64,000 nucleotides of DNA, from assembly GCF_014839805.1 (NCBI RefSeq), contig NC_051134.1, positions 13,299,170 through 13,363,169 of the forward strand. The letters run 5' to 3'. Shown piece by piece: positions 11,001 to 19,570 of the stretch. Every line of letters begins with the position of its first letter. Within the stretch, counting starts at the first letter, position 1. The translations under genes and the position numbers were made by a program. The notes under the pieces were generated by a model. The model was not told where the DNA came from. It saw only the letters and a program-made list of their open reading frames with translations, and did no database searches. This stretch comes from Manduca sexta. Its lineage: Eukaryota; Arthropoda; Insecta; Lepidoptera; Sphingidae.

Positions 11001-14000
11001 AAGAAATGGCCAGTGCGTCTCTTATAGGCTGCAAGTCCTAAGTCATCTTTTAAAATACGCGACATGGTTCTAGGTGCTATCTTCATTTCCCGAGATAAAA
11101 TCTTTTGCTTTCGGACAGGATTTCTTCGAATTCTTTCCCTTACTGCTTTGACCACCTTTTTCGTACGAACACTACGTGGACGGCCAGATCTTTTCTGTCA
11201 CAAACAGAGGAGGTCTCATTGTACCTATTAATAGCCCGGTACACAAACATTTTACTAATACCAAGTGTATGGAGAGTTTTAAAAATTGCATTTGGCTCCA
11301 TACCTACTTTGTGTAATGCTATCACAGCGATTCGGTTCTCTTTATCACCCCACACCATTTTAATATCGCAAAATATTTTACAATGTATTGGCGCCAAAAT
11401 GAGAAAACACAATGAACAATCGTATAAAAATGACAGATTCGAAATTCAAATGTAATATTTTTTTATAATTAAGTGTAACAGTATTTATGGCCAGACTAAG
11501 TATATAAAGGCTATAAAAGCTGTCCTTTGTTTATATATGCCCTCGTAGAGAGAATAGAGCCTCTCACTATATGTACATTGTACAGATGTTTATTATAAAT
11601 CAACACATAAACCGCCTGATTAGTCTATCAAAATAAGCCCTCAGCACACAGAGACTAAACCTGGAATATAGGTAGGGTGCTACATAATTGAAGTAATTTA
11701 AGTTTTTTACCCGGAACAAATAAGAAACAAAACTATTTTGTGACATGTTTTTTTTTTCGAGGATCGAGTCAGATTTAAAATATTTTTATTCATTTTAACA
11801 TATTTGTAATAACCAATACAAGTCTAATCGTAATTAAAAACAGATATCAACACACTTATCATTAAATTTATTAAAAACCAGTCATATTGATATGTATACG
11901 AAAATGCAAACGTTGCTTGTATGAGTACTTGTCAATCGTAGATCGATCGATTTACGGGACAGTCTGTCCCGCTGGGACATTTCAAAATGTGCCTAAAATA
12001 CCAGACGTCCCGGTAAATACGGGACGTTTGGCAACACTAAATATAGATTATTTTTTTCTCGGATAATTGATTAATGAGGCGTGTGCAAAAATATCAAAAT
12101 AGTTACACATCAATAACCGGTTTCTAGTCACGTCTAAGTTCTAAATCTTTACTCGTGTCTATGAATATGTTCATTAAATCAATAAAGTCATGACATGTTA
12201 CACGTGTCGATCAAAATACATGTTTGGAACTATCAAAACACGTACCTTCACGGATAATCTATCTCATTATGCATATTATATTGCTTATTTTTTTACCAAT
12301 ATTATAAATTCTAAACTTTGTGAAAATATGAAAACGATAAAAAAACTTAAAGGATTTGGATAAAATTTGACACACTAGTGGACCATGGAACAATGGATTT
12401 TTTAAAATGACATTCTAAAAATGAATGCCGTTGGCGTCGTAGTGTTTTAAGGATTTATGCAGTGGAAACGCGGGCGGGTGGAATCCCGACCAACACTTAG
12501 TTTTATATAATTAAGAGTAATAAAAAAGTATTTATTCGTCAACCGCCACTACAGTGCCTAATAAGTTTGATAAGGTAAAACCAGCCAGGTAGCGTGGGTT
12601 TTCGCTGCCGAGGCCGATCGAAAATTGACCGCAACCATTTCAATGGCGGCCTTAACTCGTGCGGCTATGACCCCCCTCGCCCTGGCTACGCCTCTGTTAA
12701 CTTGAGCTTATCAACGGCTGACGTCGAACGATGATTATGATCTAACAGACGGCATCGAAACATAAATAGATCTTAATATATCAAAGTCAAAACGAATTGT
12801 GTAAAAGTCGACCTGCATAAAGAAAACGTCTTATTATAAGCAATTGGATGTAATAAATATCGCCTTCAAGTACATAACAAAGGCGTACCCAGCCATATCA
12901 TGTCCAGGAAAAAAGTGAGCCGAGATACAAACAACACATCGATTTGGTAATAATTAGATGCCTCAACATTTTGGGGTGCTAAATTCTTATTAGTACAACC
13001 CCCATCCACCCCAGGTGTGCCTACGATAGGGACACGAATATTAAAAACAATGCTTACCTCTTCGGGTATCGTCCAGTTATCTGGAGGCAGACAAGACAGC
13101 ACAGCTTCGCTGAATCGCGCATGAGGTACGTCATGTTCTAGAAGGATAACTTCATTCTCCGCGTTCTTGTCACCTTTACGTAAATCAATTAACGTTATTA
13201 ATTGTTTAAAGTATATTTGCAAACCTATTTAATGTATTATTTTTATGGGCGAACCTAGTTCTGAACTTATGGTGGGCAATTTTAAACTTTTGTTCTAGGG
13301 GGGATAAAGCAAAAATTTCATATATGTGGTCCTAATAAATCAATATATTACATAAAAACGTACTCAGAAAATAATGTACTCAGGTGGAATCCCCGGGTGC
13401 TAGCTCCCCGCCCCCTTCCCCCCGGTACACTCAAGGTTATCTGATAAGAATTTACTGTCTCGATGGCGTAGACGTACGTCGGAGTGAGTACCGTGTATTG
13501 TGTGGCATTTAGTGCGCGAGTGTACCGACCTATGGGTCCGAGCGCGCGCACGAAGTGTCCGAGCGGGTAGCGGCTGTTGCGCGGCCACGAGTCGAGCGCG
13601 ACGAGGATGCGCTGCGCCGCGAGCGCGTCGCTCTGCCGCGTCTCGATGCGCACGCGCGGGATGCGCTTCTCCGCCGGCGTGAACAGGTGACGCGTCGCGC
13701 CTCAACAATCAACAACAACTCCATCACATCATATTATGTATGATTGAAGTTCAGCAAACCCATGTGCGTTTGCTGAACTTTAAATTATAAATAAATTTGA
13801 AATACTGACAATTAGGAACATTGATCGCTGAATAAAATAAATATGTTAATATATGAATGGAAAGAAGGGCACAAACTATAAAGGAATTATATAGATGCGA
13901 ATTTTCTTACAGCAATTGTATTTAAATATTTCTTAGCAAAGAACATTGAAATAACACGCGTTATAGGAGGTTAAATTGCCTGCATCTTCTTTTAAACATA

Positions 14001-17000
14001 TGTAATTTACTCATACTTCCATGGTGTTAAGAGAAGAAAAATTACCAGGTAGCCGGCTCGGCATCAAAATACCGCAATATTGCCTCCATTTCCTTCTAAT
14101 AATGCCAACCACTTTCCCTGTGGGAGTGATTTCTTCCTTCGCCTTATCAGCTTTCACCGAGTTTAAAAGAAGGGTCTCCTCCTCCAAAAAATCTCCAGGG
14201 TCATCAGCCTTGTCTTCTAAAACAATGTCACTAGGCCTACGCCATTCTTCTTCTGGTAGAAGTTCAATGGCAACTACATCACCATCTACAGCTCTATTGA
14301 TACCTATGTGCCCTTGTAGTAGGATCTGGTGAAGAATGTTTAAACACATGACTATATTGTTGTATTTATAACAATAAATCCAATCTTATGTAAATGACAT
14401 ACTATAATAATTAATGCATTGTAGCGAAGAAAGTGTTGAAGAAATTTATCTTCAACATTGTAAACACCATAATGCGTTCTGGCAAAAAGTAATAAGTTTT
14501 AAATAATTTATCTGCACCTGTACCACATCTATCAATGTAATAAACACAACCTCAATGATATACCCTAGATATCACCTTAATCCAAATGAGAACAATAAGA
14601 AAACAATAAATAATTTACTCACAGGCTTATCAAATCCATTGATGTTTGCAGTGCCCTCCAAGAAATTATCACGGGACGCATGAAATGTACCTTGATAAAG
14701 CTTGCCGTTCCTTATACCTTCATGTACTTGTGTGGGTGTCAAGTGGGCAGGGTACAGAGCGTCCTTTGAACAACTTTCCGGTATAACATTCTTTGATAAC
14801 TTATCACTGAGTCCAACAAACCCTGATACATTTTCTATATAATCTTTGACTGTAAATAAATCATACTACAATTAAAATACTTGAGCTCGCTCGTTACTCC
14901 TAAGATGTAAATTGACAGTTAAACTAAACATGTAAGCTACTTAAGTAATGATCATAATTCAGTGTTAATTTGACAAACCCTATTATTAGTATTAGTATTA
15001 TTTATCCCGTGAATTGAACCCAGGATAACATCAATACTTGCACAGACAATACTAGAATTGATTTATGTATTATGAAATTCGCTGACAAAATTTAATTTTC
15101 ACTGAATTGTTTAAAAAGTTACATTATTAATAAGTGTAAATATCTGGTATTTAAATTATACAATATTTTAAACATATTCAAGTACCATTGCAACAGACAA
15201 TGCCTTCATCTTGAGCAATATTTCTGTTTTTTTCATCATCTGTCAGCAACACTATCCTCGGAGACTGTCCAACAACACTGTTTATACTCAAGTGGGCCTC
15301 ATACCATGCGGAAGCCCGCCGAATAGCCCTGTCGTTTCTATCATTCTGTTTCTCGCCAGGATTTCGTTCAATGTAAGTGTCTCTTAAATAGAATTCAAAA
15401 AGGATAAAGTAGCAATAACAACAAATACTTAATATACTGAAAGAAAAATAATTTTGACATGCATTTTTATAGATAGGGGACCGGCCTATGCTTGATTTTG
15501 TACATTATTCTATATGTAATGGTTAATAATACGAAAAAGAAGCACTCCTGCGAAAACTGCATAAAAATTGGTAAAAAAATGAGCAAGTAATTCATATTTA
15601 AAATATTGCAATGTGCAGAATTGGGCACGATGTGGGGATATCGCTTCATCTCTTTCTTTCGCACGCGTCGTAATTCCCGATGACGTCACATGTGGGTATG
15701 TCGTCTCTTTTCTGTTTCTTGTTAATTACCCCTTCCAACGAAATTCAAAGACTTATAACTTGTTGATTTTTTACCAGATTTTAATAATTCCTTCTATGTT
15801 ATAATTTATATTATGTAAATATTTGATAATAGTAAAGAACAAAAATGAGTCCGGTACCCTATTAATCTTATAATAAAAATCTTAATCAAACAAAATGTTT
15901 TTAGTGGACTTGCAATGAATATTCAGTTACTATTTGGTATTCGGTTTATTGGGCTACTTTTCTCCTATTTAATAAAATACTGAATACATGTTGTAGGCAG
16001 ATAATTGGTAAAATAAGATTTATTAATTTTCTTATAACATATTTTTTTAAATCATCAAAGTTGAGGAACATAATCGGCTTCCGTCTTATCTATAGGATGA
16101 TATAAAGCTGAAGTTTGTTTGTATTAATGTTTATATTTGGCCAAGGAGGCTTATAATATTTCCTGAATTATTATTGTATTTTTAACCCAAGAATGTGATA
16201 AACCATTAGAGAAAATGTTATGCACATAAAATCTTTATTAACAGTTTCAATAATAAATATTAAAATACTCACTTATGGTGTTCATTGACAAATGAATAAA
16301 ACTTCCTACTCTTATTGCTTATTATTTCTAACAATCTCTGAAACACTGCTGTATTCCTGTGTTTCACTTCCTCCAATACCGTTTGCAGAATTATAACATT
16401 TTTCAATGCATCTTCTTCAAGAATGTCAATTTGATGTAGAACTACATTTGTGTCCAATATCAAATAGTGTGGGTAGTCAAATAATGCACAGATGGATGTT
16501 GGTTCAGCCTCCAAAACTAATTCATCATCTTTATGAGGGCAAGCGTTGCAAGCGGCAGAACCACACAGTAAATCATCCCGCAAGTAATGTTCCCTCACAA
16601 TCTGCAAAAACATTGTTATAAAAAATGTGACACTGAATGCTAGTCCCGTTAGTATGTAGGATAATCACATCATGGCAGTCTGTGTTTTTAATTGGTCTTT
16701 CAATCAATCACAAATATCAAACTTAAATATGATTTTTGAGATATTGAAAAAATGAAAAATATTTTTATTTAACACAAAAGATCTTACACGTAATGAATAT
16801 ACAAAGTATGAAATTTTACATTAAAGTATGAATTGAAACAATGTATTTATTGACAACGGTCCGCACACTAGGCAAGCCTGTATCGTGGGGTCCCGTGAGA
16901 TCACTCAGAAGTGCTTTTTATCACAATAGACTTTGTTTGTAAGGTAACATAAAATGAGATCATATTATAATACATTACTAAAAAAAAAAAAAAAAAAACA

Positions 17001-17784
17001 ATTAGCATCTAGAGTACATTGGAACAGTAGCTAGTTTATTAAGAATTATTACATTACCTATACTACTTACGATATTTATTAATTAACAATTTAGTTACAT
17101 CGTTATATTACGATATATTCGGCAGATATTATTACATATGGATAGAGTGTTTACTAACAGAATTAAGGTTTAAAATGAATTAAATTTAAACTTATAACAA
17201 ATAATGCAAATTATAAAATATCATCTTTGTCCTAACTTTCAACACCAAAACACTACTTAATTAAAAATTCTAAGGGAGCTGGTGTTTTTTCTGTTCATTC
17301 TATCTTTAACATGTTGGTGTATAAAATGGCATAAGTTACATGGAATAATTAAGTAGTTTGAACTGTTAGTTCATGGTCCTAAAAGAAAAACATAATAATG
17401 AGCAAATTACAACTACTCACAAGGATTACAAAACATCAACATAATAGTATTATTGCTTATCATGAATAAAATTTAGAATTAATTAAAAGTAGAGACCGTG
17501 ATGTCTCCACTTTTTAGTTACTGACAACATTGTAAATTTTAAAATGTATGATAAGATTTGCAATATTACAGTACAACCACCCAATCAAACACTAAACGAA
17601 ATAGAATATATGTATTCATAACATTCGCTAATGGTAGAAAATACGAAGTAAATAAGAGCAAGTAGGTAATAATAGTACAAGTAAAACTTCAGTCTTAACT
17701 TTAAAATACTTAGCTAAAATATAACCTTACTTTTATTATGTTTCCGCGCTTTGTTTTGGTTAAAAACGTCTTTGTTGTCCACAT
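1921..17784 (-). CDS. Dis3: Dis3/Rrp44 exosome ribonuclease, coding exons 1-10 (3' part outside window)
   Basis: This is the catalytic subunit of the RNA exosome, which has 3'-5' exoribonuclease (RNB) and endonuclease (PIN) activities and acts in nucleus and cytoplasm. Ten exons join without a phase conflict into 642 codons: 17731-17784, 16273-16601, 15186-15382, 14623-14849, 14046-14325, 13530-13700, 13058-13173, 4275-4530, 3381-3505, 1921-2091, all with GT-AG introns. In order they encode the N-terminal CR3 cysteines (Cys31, 36, 39), the PIN domain (ILDTN, Asp68), two cold-shock-like domains, and the start of RNB with [13 protein letters not shown] (Asp475, 481, 483, 484). The family is usually about 950 residues, so roughly 300 C-terminal residues lie beyond base 1. 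Intron 7 is 8.5 kb because of transposon insertions. Splice sites were placed by eye; gene identity is very secure. Confidence 0.97.
2153..2212 (+). repeat. SINE family A 3'-end fragment
   Basis: The sequence from GTAGTAGAGGAGGCCCGTGC through CAGGGCTGATATTATT matches the 3' end of the full-length SINE copies at 46148 and 48697. Only the last 60 bases are present, so this is a truncated or decayed copy. Confidence 0.8.
2213..3002. other. Dis3 intron 9 sequence, nothing recognised
   Basis: AT-rich intron between Dis3 exons 9 and 10. I see no ORF, repeat family or regulatory structure that I can support. Confidence 0.5.
3003..3245. repeat. Dispersed repeat family B, copy 1
   Basis: The block from a T-rich start through GAATGACGAGACGAGCTTGC and AGCGATACGACCGCCCATAA to the TTATGTCCAGTAGTT end recurs at 18608-18802 and, inverted, at 43122-43305. 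Size and T-rich border suggest a SINE-like retroposon on the minus strand; the family name is not known to me. Confidence 0.8.
3381..3505 (-). CDS. Dis3: Dis3 coding exon 9 (RNB)
   Basis: The exon encodes [20 protein letters not shown] then [21 protein letters not shown]. The LLSSNLCSL and RLAFS motifs are RNB-family signatures. It begins with two bases completing Asp after MVP and ends in phase 0 at GTAAGC. Confidence 0.95.
3530..3645 (+). repeat. Dispersed repeat family C fragment (GGAGGAAGTT type)
   Basis: The block has CCGACTT, an A-rich run, GGAGGAAGTTCTCAATTCGA and, after a T-rich run, TTATAAACCGATTTG. It parallels 38440-38550, where the longer copy has GGAGGAGGTTATCAATTCGA. It is a fragment of a recurrent non-coding element in Dis3 intron 8. 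Confidence 0.7.
3770..4045. repeat. Local duplicate, copy 1 (empty DIRS target)
   Basis: The sequence around TATTCATTGTCAATCATTGC and CAGACAC, through AACGCGAAAA and GCTAACCGCA to GTCCTAGATGATTCCA, is matched by 4787-4991 joined to 9943-10000. This copy lacks the DIRS insertion, so it shows what the target site looked like. It may be a local duplication or two copies of a repeat. Confidence 0.8.
4085..4215 (+). repeat. SINE family D tail fragment with TG-rich expansion
   Basis: The stretch GTTGCGCCTCTGCCCACCCC plus TTCGGCAAAAACGC corresponds to the 3' body of the SINE at 49895-50155 (GTTGCGCCTCTGCATACCCC). It is followed by about 70 bases of TG-rich simple sequence directly downstream of Dis3 exon 8. 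Confidence 0.65.
4275..4530 (-). CDS. Dis3: Dis3 coding exon 8 (RNB catalytic aspartates)
   Basis: The exon encodes [20 protein letters not shown] then [26 protein letters not shown] and [14 protein letters not shown]. The aspartate cluster coordinates the catalytic metals in RNase II/R family exonucleases. I chose the TTATTCTAG acceptor at 4531-4532 over a nearer AG because only it keeps phase 0 with exon 7 and avoids a frame break. Confidence 0.95.
4787..4991. repeat. Local duplicate, copy 2, left part (interrupted by DIRS)
   Basis: This parallels 3770-3985 and stops abruptly at AACATTATAT, where the DIRS element begins. The same alignment resumes at 9943, on the far side of the element. 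Confidence 0.75.
5038..5196. repeat. DIRS inverted terminal repeat, low-coordinate (3') copy
   Basis: This is a perfect 159-base inverted match to 9767-9925. It is extended outward by about 46 terminal bases (4992-5037) that are matched only in the internal complementary region. Confidence 0.95.
5228..5326. repeat. DIRS internal complementary region
   Basis: Bases 5228-5287 equal the reverse complement of 4991-5050, and 5287-5326 equal the reverse complement of 9903-9942. The region thus records the head-to-tail join of the two ends. In DIRS elements it is thought to align the cDNA ends for circularisation. It lies between the end of the YR gene and the 3' terminal repeat. Confidence 0.95.
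5505..6361 (-). pseudogene. DIRS tyrosine recombinase, frameshifted
   Basis: Two overlapping reading frames (6361-5876 and 5888-5505) together make a lambda-integrase-type recombinase that would process the DIRS circle. The first holds [20 protein letters not shown] with the first catalytic arginine. The second holds [14 protein letters not shown] with the second arginine, and [20 protein letters not shown] with the likely nucleophilic tyrosine. The frames switch at a short A/T run near 5880-5890 (QSGWKF then a stop, with EILVNS in the next frame), which looks like a one-base indel. The open frame extends upstream of the first Met to about 6420. Confidence 0.9.
6462..8042 (-). pseudogene. DIRS reverse transcriptase / RNase H, one in-frame stop
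   Basis: One reading frame is broken by a TAA at 7776-7778. RT motifs are [20 protein letters not shown] before the stop and, after it, [28 protein letters not shown] and the catalytic box [12 protein letters not shown]. RNase H follows, with [27 protein letters not shown] and [10 protein letters not shown]. The frame ends shortly after [12 protein letters not shown], where many DIRS elements continue into an adenine methyltransferase-like domain; none is seen here. The stop replaces one codon in an otherwise continuous family alignment. The next codons include a GTG but no ATG, so independent initiation is unlikely. Confidence 0.93.
8096..9445 (-). CDS. DIRS Gag-like protein, intact ORF of 449 codons
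   Basis: This is the first ORF of the DIRS element, intact from an ATG at 9445 to a TGA at 8096. The N-terminus has a long serine tract followed by a basic SR-like stretch ([18 protein letters not shown]). The middle is a helical core with no motif I can name. The C-terminus is rich in Gly, Asn, Arg and Tyr, suitable for nucleic-acid binding. No CCHC zinc knuckle is visible. The role as Gag is inferred from position and composition. The RT frame opens about 20 bases after its stop. Confidence 0.85.
   Translation of the reverse strand: MNTNNDVVKSNEAAMASTSSVKYRVVNQRSSSSSSTSSSSSSSSSSQSQRDSKKKRSSRRHSKRQKHDRRLLEKLSREMSELRKNIISHDDRNNLDNNEYISDVSRDLYDECYAPASQALPSSRSDSVVIPDLSYCIETKLKEPAMPQTPQEYLKILDEIQRFGNSTWSDIRYADTQKLYNHSPGFTELGTNEEVLAYDNTRHLGYSDKSYAAFTFCILKQKEVFLNTLRSLLVWAKTSDASLLHLNDKIEELFLKGDFHKVSTDLLQLACGHRAETIEMRRDGILKYARDPLTKAALNKIPPSNTHIFNSESFTAILEKAGGVRKVFWPLKLSNMRHASRAKLDNSARHPSQGQACYYAPSRGASGYCCNPAPAAHIQYHHNQPSQGGHQSHYSTRGRNNYNQGHTYNPNNRSGSFRTRGSKPGHSNERGQKRSFSPSYNKGNKRRRQ
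9566..9585. repeat. (TA)n microsatellite
   Basis: About ten TA units lie between the DIRS Gag start and its 5' terminal repeat. Confidence 0.9.
9767..9925. repeat. DIRS inverted terminal repeat, high-coordinate (5') copy
   Basis: This is a perfect inverted match to 5038-5196. The outer extension 9926-9942 is unique to this end and is copied in the internal complementary region. By analogy with other DIRS elements this end should carry the promoter for Gag-RT-YR transcription; no specific element was identified. Confidence 0.93.
10197..11500 (-). mobile_element. maT-type (DD37D) Tc1/mariner element
   Basis: The element is 1304 bp with inverted termini. The left end CCTAGTCTTGCCATAAATAT and the inverted right end CTTAGTCTGGCCATAAATAC agree at 17 of 20 bases, extending to about 24. 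Both sides are flanked by TA (10195-10196 and 11501-11502), the standard Tc1/mariner target duplication. It carries one degenerate transposase on the minus strand and lies in Dis3 intron 7, 254 bases beyond the DIRS element. Confidence 0.92.
10321..11358 (-). pseudogene. maT transposase, three frameshifts
   Basis: The cut-and-paste transposase is spread over three frames, returning by a third shift to finish. It opens [19 protein letters not shown] with a helix-turn-helix ([16 protein letters not shown]). After a shift near 11195 it continues [19 protein letters not shown] and [12 protein letters not shown] (first Asp). After a shift near 10720 come [10 protein letters not shown] (second Asp) and [13 protein letters not shown] (third Asp). 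A last shift near 10450 leads to a natural end at the TAA at 10321-10323. I count 37 residues between the second and third aspartates, the maT signature. The breaks make it inactive. Confidence 0.9.
11503..13057. other. Rest of Dis3 intron 7, decayed repeats
   Basis: AT-rich intron. At 12003-12028 is a small perfect stem (ACGTCCCG, seven-base loop, CGGGACGT) next to GTTTGGCAACAC. At 12455-12700 a GC-richer patch (including TGACCCCCCTCGCCCTGGCT) looks like a retroelement fragment I cannot name. Bases 12870-13030 also look repeat-derived. No gene seen. Confidence 0.5.
13058..13173 (-). CDS. Dis3: Dis3 coding exon 7
   Basis: The exon encodes [20 protein letters not shown] then [19 protein letters not shown]. 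The LLEHDVPH motif leads into the RNB domain. It ends in phase 0 at GTAAGC and is followed by the 8.5-kb intron that houses the DIRS and maT insertions. Confidence 0.94.
13530..13700 (-). CDS. Dis3: Dis3 coding exon 6 (second cold-shock domain)
   Basis: This GC-rich exon encodes [20 protein letters not shown] and later [19 protein letters not shown], a highly conserved Dis3 block. The acceptor is GTTGAG; the donor lies inside a GGT glycine codon completed by exon 7. Confidence 0.95.
   Translation of the reverse strand, partial: ARRVTCSRRRRSASRACASRRGRATRSRRSASSSRSTRGRATAATRSDTSCARSDP
14046..14325 (-). CDS. Dis3: Dis3 coding exon 5 (first cold-shock domain)
   Basis: The exon encodes [20 protein letters not shown] followed by ELLPEEEW, an acidic loop and [16 protein letters not shown]. 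The RAV-D-D-VA-ELL signature is typical of Dis3. It ends with one base of a split glycine codon. Confidence 0.95.
14623..14849 (-). CDS. Dis3: Dis3 coding exon 4 (PIN to first cold-shock domain)
   Basis: The exon encodes [11 protein letters not shown] through [20 protein letters not shown] to NINGFDKP, the linker and first cold-shock-like domain. The acceptor is TTTACAG, the donor GTGAGT, and the end phase is 0. Confidence 0.95.
14850..15185. other. Dis3 intron 3, nothing recognised
   Basis: AT-rich intron with no repeat family or ORF that I can support. Confidence 0.5.
15186..15382 (-). CDS. Dis3: Dis3 coding exon 3 (end of PIN)
   Basis: The exon encodes [20 protein letters not shown] followed by [11 protein letters not shown] and, further on, [14 protein letters not shown], the second half of the PIN domain with its acidic residues. 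The one-base end phase fits exon 4. Confidence 0.95.
15383..16272. other. Dis3 intron 2, nothing recognised
   Basis: AT-rich intron. Short ORFs at 15467-15664 and 15613-15804 have no recognisable content. Confidence 0.5.
16273..16601 (-). CDS. Dis3: Dis3 coding exon 2 (CR3 cysteines and PIN domain)
   Basis: The exon starts [10 protein letters not shown] after a TTTTTGCAG acceptor and ends FVNEHH plus two bases at a GTGAGT donor. It carries the three-cysteine CR3 motif (CGSAACNAC) and the PIN strand [18 protein letters not shown] with a metal-binding aspartate. These are hallmarks of Dis3; they are absent from Dis3L2, and Dis3L1 has a degenerate PIN. Confidence 0.95.
16602..17730. other. Dis3 intron 1
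   Basis: AT-rich intron with a poly-A run near 16979-16999. A GC-richer patch at 16855-16915 (including GTCCGCACACTAGGCAAGCC) may be a repeat fragment. No exon seen. Confidence 0.5.
17731..17784 (-). CDS. Dis3: Dis3 coding exon 1
   Basis: The exon encodes [18 protein letters not shown], the short basic leader of Dis3, and ends in phase 0 before a GTAAGG donor. The ATG is at 17784-17782. The KTKRGN core and its phase-0 join to IVREHY in exon 2 match the family. The exon is too small for ORF callers. Confidence 0.9.
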
Positions 17785-19570
17785 TTTTGCAACATCTAGG
17801 GTTTACACTGAAGTTGTTTTAATAAATTACTATGAAAACTATTCTAATTTCATAATATTAGGCAAAGAAATGTAAGATATATGATAAACTTCACACACGC
17901 TGTAAACTACGAAACAAACATTCTTTGGTCATTCATTCCCCTGAGAAGTGACAACTGACAAATGAAACTAAGTGCTGCCAACTCTTTTTTTGTCGAACCC
18001 GCAAAAAATTCCTTCACACTAAAAGTAACACCTGTCACCAATCCACCAGACATCTACTAAAAAAATGGGGCCTTATCCACCTTTTTTAACGATATAATCA
18101 CAAAGCTGGTAGCACAGCTGCAAAAACTAACGAGTGATACAGGTGAAATAATGTTGTAGGACATTCGAGAGGTAGTACAATTGTCCCCTACACGACGAAA
18201 TAATATACATCGGGTCGAAACTTTATGTTACATACCTATTATTAGGTTAGTTATTTATAATTTTATGGCACTTTCCTTTTTCCCCTTCATAATAACATAA
18301 TAAGATATATTTTATGTGTTTTTTATATTATCATTTTTTCCCGACGTTTTACATGTTTTGCCATCACCCTAAAAGTGCTGCTTGGGAGGGCCAAACAAAC
18401 TACTTAACGTCAGCTTATTGCAGCAAAGTGACATCTGGAGAACTTAAATAAATGACTAAGTAAGTACATATTTTATTTCCTAATTCTGTTCAGCGTGGAT
18501 TAACAATCGATGATGCGTTTTCTTTGTATTGTAAATAATTTGTAAGATTAAGAAAAATGATGTTTAGGGTAAGTACTTAGTACCCAATTTCATCCAAGTA
18601 AATTATTAGATTTTTTTTATTGCTTTGAATGACAAAACGAGGTAGCCGTTGGTCTAATGGTAAGTAAGCGATACGACCGCCCATAAACAATAGAAACAAC
18701 ATCCAACACTTTTTATCTTAAAAGTATTGTTTGGTACTTATTCCACTGCGCCTGAGACATGAGATGTTAAGTATTATTATGTCCAGTAGTTGGCAGCATG
18801 TCAGAATGGCAGCGGCACGTGCGACGCGGCGCCTCGACGTTTACGGCGGCGAAAAAAAATCATTGACCTAAGTTACAATCTAACGATTCTGATTTCCTAT
18901 CATAATAATATAACTAACAACTAGGTATTGAAATGTCAAGTTTTATAACTGTTCATCACGTAGGGATGACGGTCAAGTAGATAATATTGTAATTATAAAA
19001 ACTTTTATCACGTTTAAAGAAAATACGCCACAACAAACCTTATCATCGTCATTCACATTTTTATAACTCGTAGCTTACCTGATTTTAACGTAATATTTTT
19101 AGCAAATGATAAAAGTTGTCATTAATTTACATATTTATATGTGCGTGTATGTACATAGGTTCATCGTCGAAAACTGAAGAACGTTCATCTTGTGGGGAGT
19201 CTCCTACGACTCGGACATTATCAAATGATAAAATAAAATTGGATAATTGCCATGCCGCGCCGCGTCGCGCCGCGCTACGTCACAACTTGCAGTCACATCT
19301 TTGGGGTGTTAGAGCAAAGATAACATTAGTAGTGGTCGGCGTGCGCTCGCCGCATGTTCATATTGACGATAACAACATACACTACTCGAAACATCAAGAC
19401 GCTTTTGAGTTCGTTTTGCATATAAAATTTTCAATCTAATATGAATTTCGATGACAGTTCCGCAAATAATATTGCAGCTTTGAAAATAATGATAAATAAT
19501 AAAATATATTTTTGTGAACAATATTAAATAAACATTAGTGAATACAAAAAGTACAGTGAAATACAATAAT
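17785..19570. promoter_or_regulatory. Head-to-head intergenic region between Dis3 and the Patched-related gene
   Basis: About 1.79 kb separates the two divergent start codons, so the 5' UTRs and promoters of both genes should lie here. A family B repeat occupies 18608-18802 and a GC-rich patch follows at 18800-18850. Another GC-rich patch lies at 19250-19285 (CCGCGCCGCGTCGCGCCGCG), within 330 bases of the plus-strand gene. No TATA box or initiator could be assigned with confidence. Confidence 0.55.
18608..18802. repeat. Dispersed repeat family B, copy 2
   Basis: It matches 3003-3200, including the AGCGATACGACCGCCCATAA block and the ATTATGTCCAGTAGTT end. It lies in the Dis3/Patched-related intergenic region. 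Confidence 0.8.

Noticed and set aside
13348..13743. Several GC-rich overlapping ORFs around Dis3 exon 6
   Set aside because: All but one frame are shadows of the exon; the true frame is bounded by splice sites at 13530 and 13700.
19538..19570. GTG as the start of the Patched-related ORF
   Set aside because: Eukaryotic initiation at GTG is unlikely and an ATG lies 11 codons downstream, before all conserved parts.
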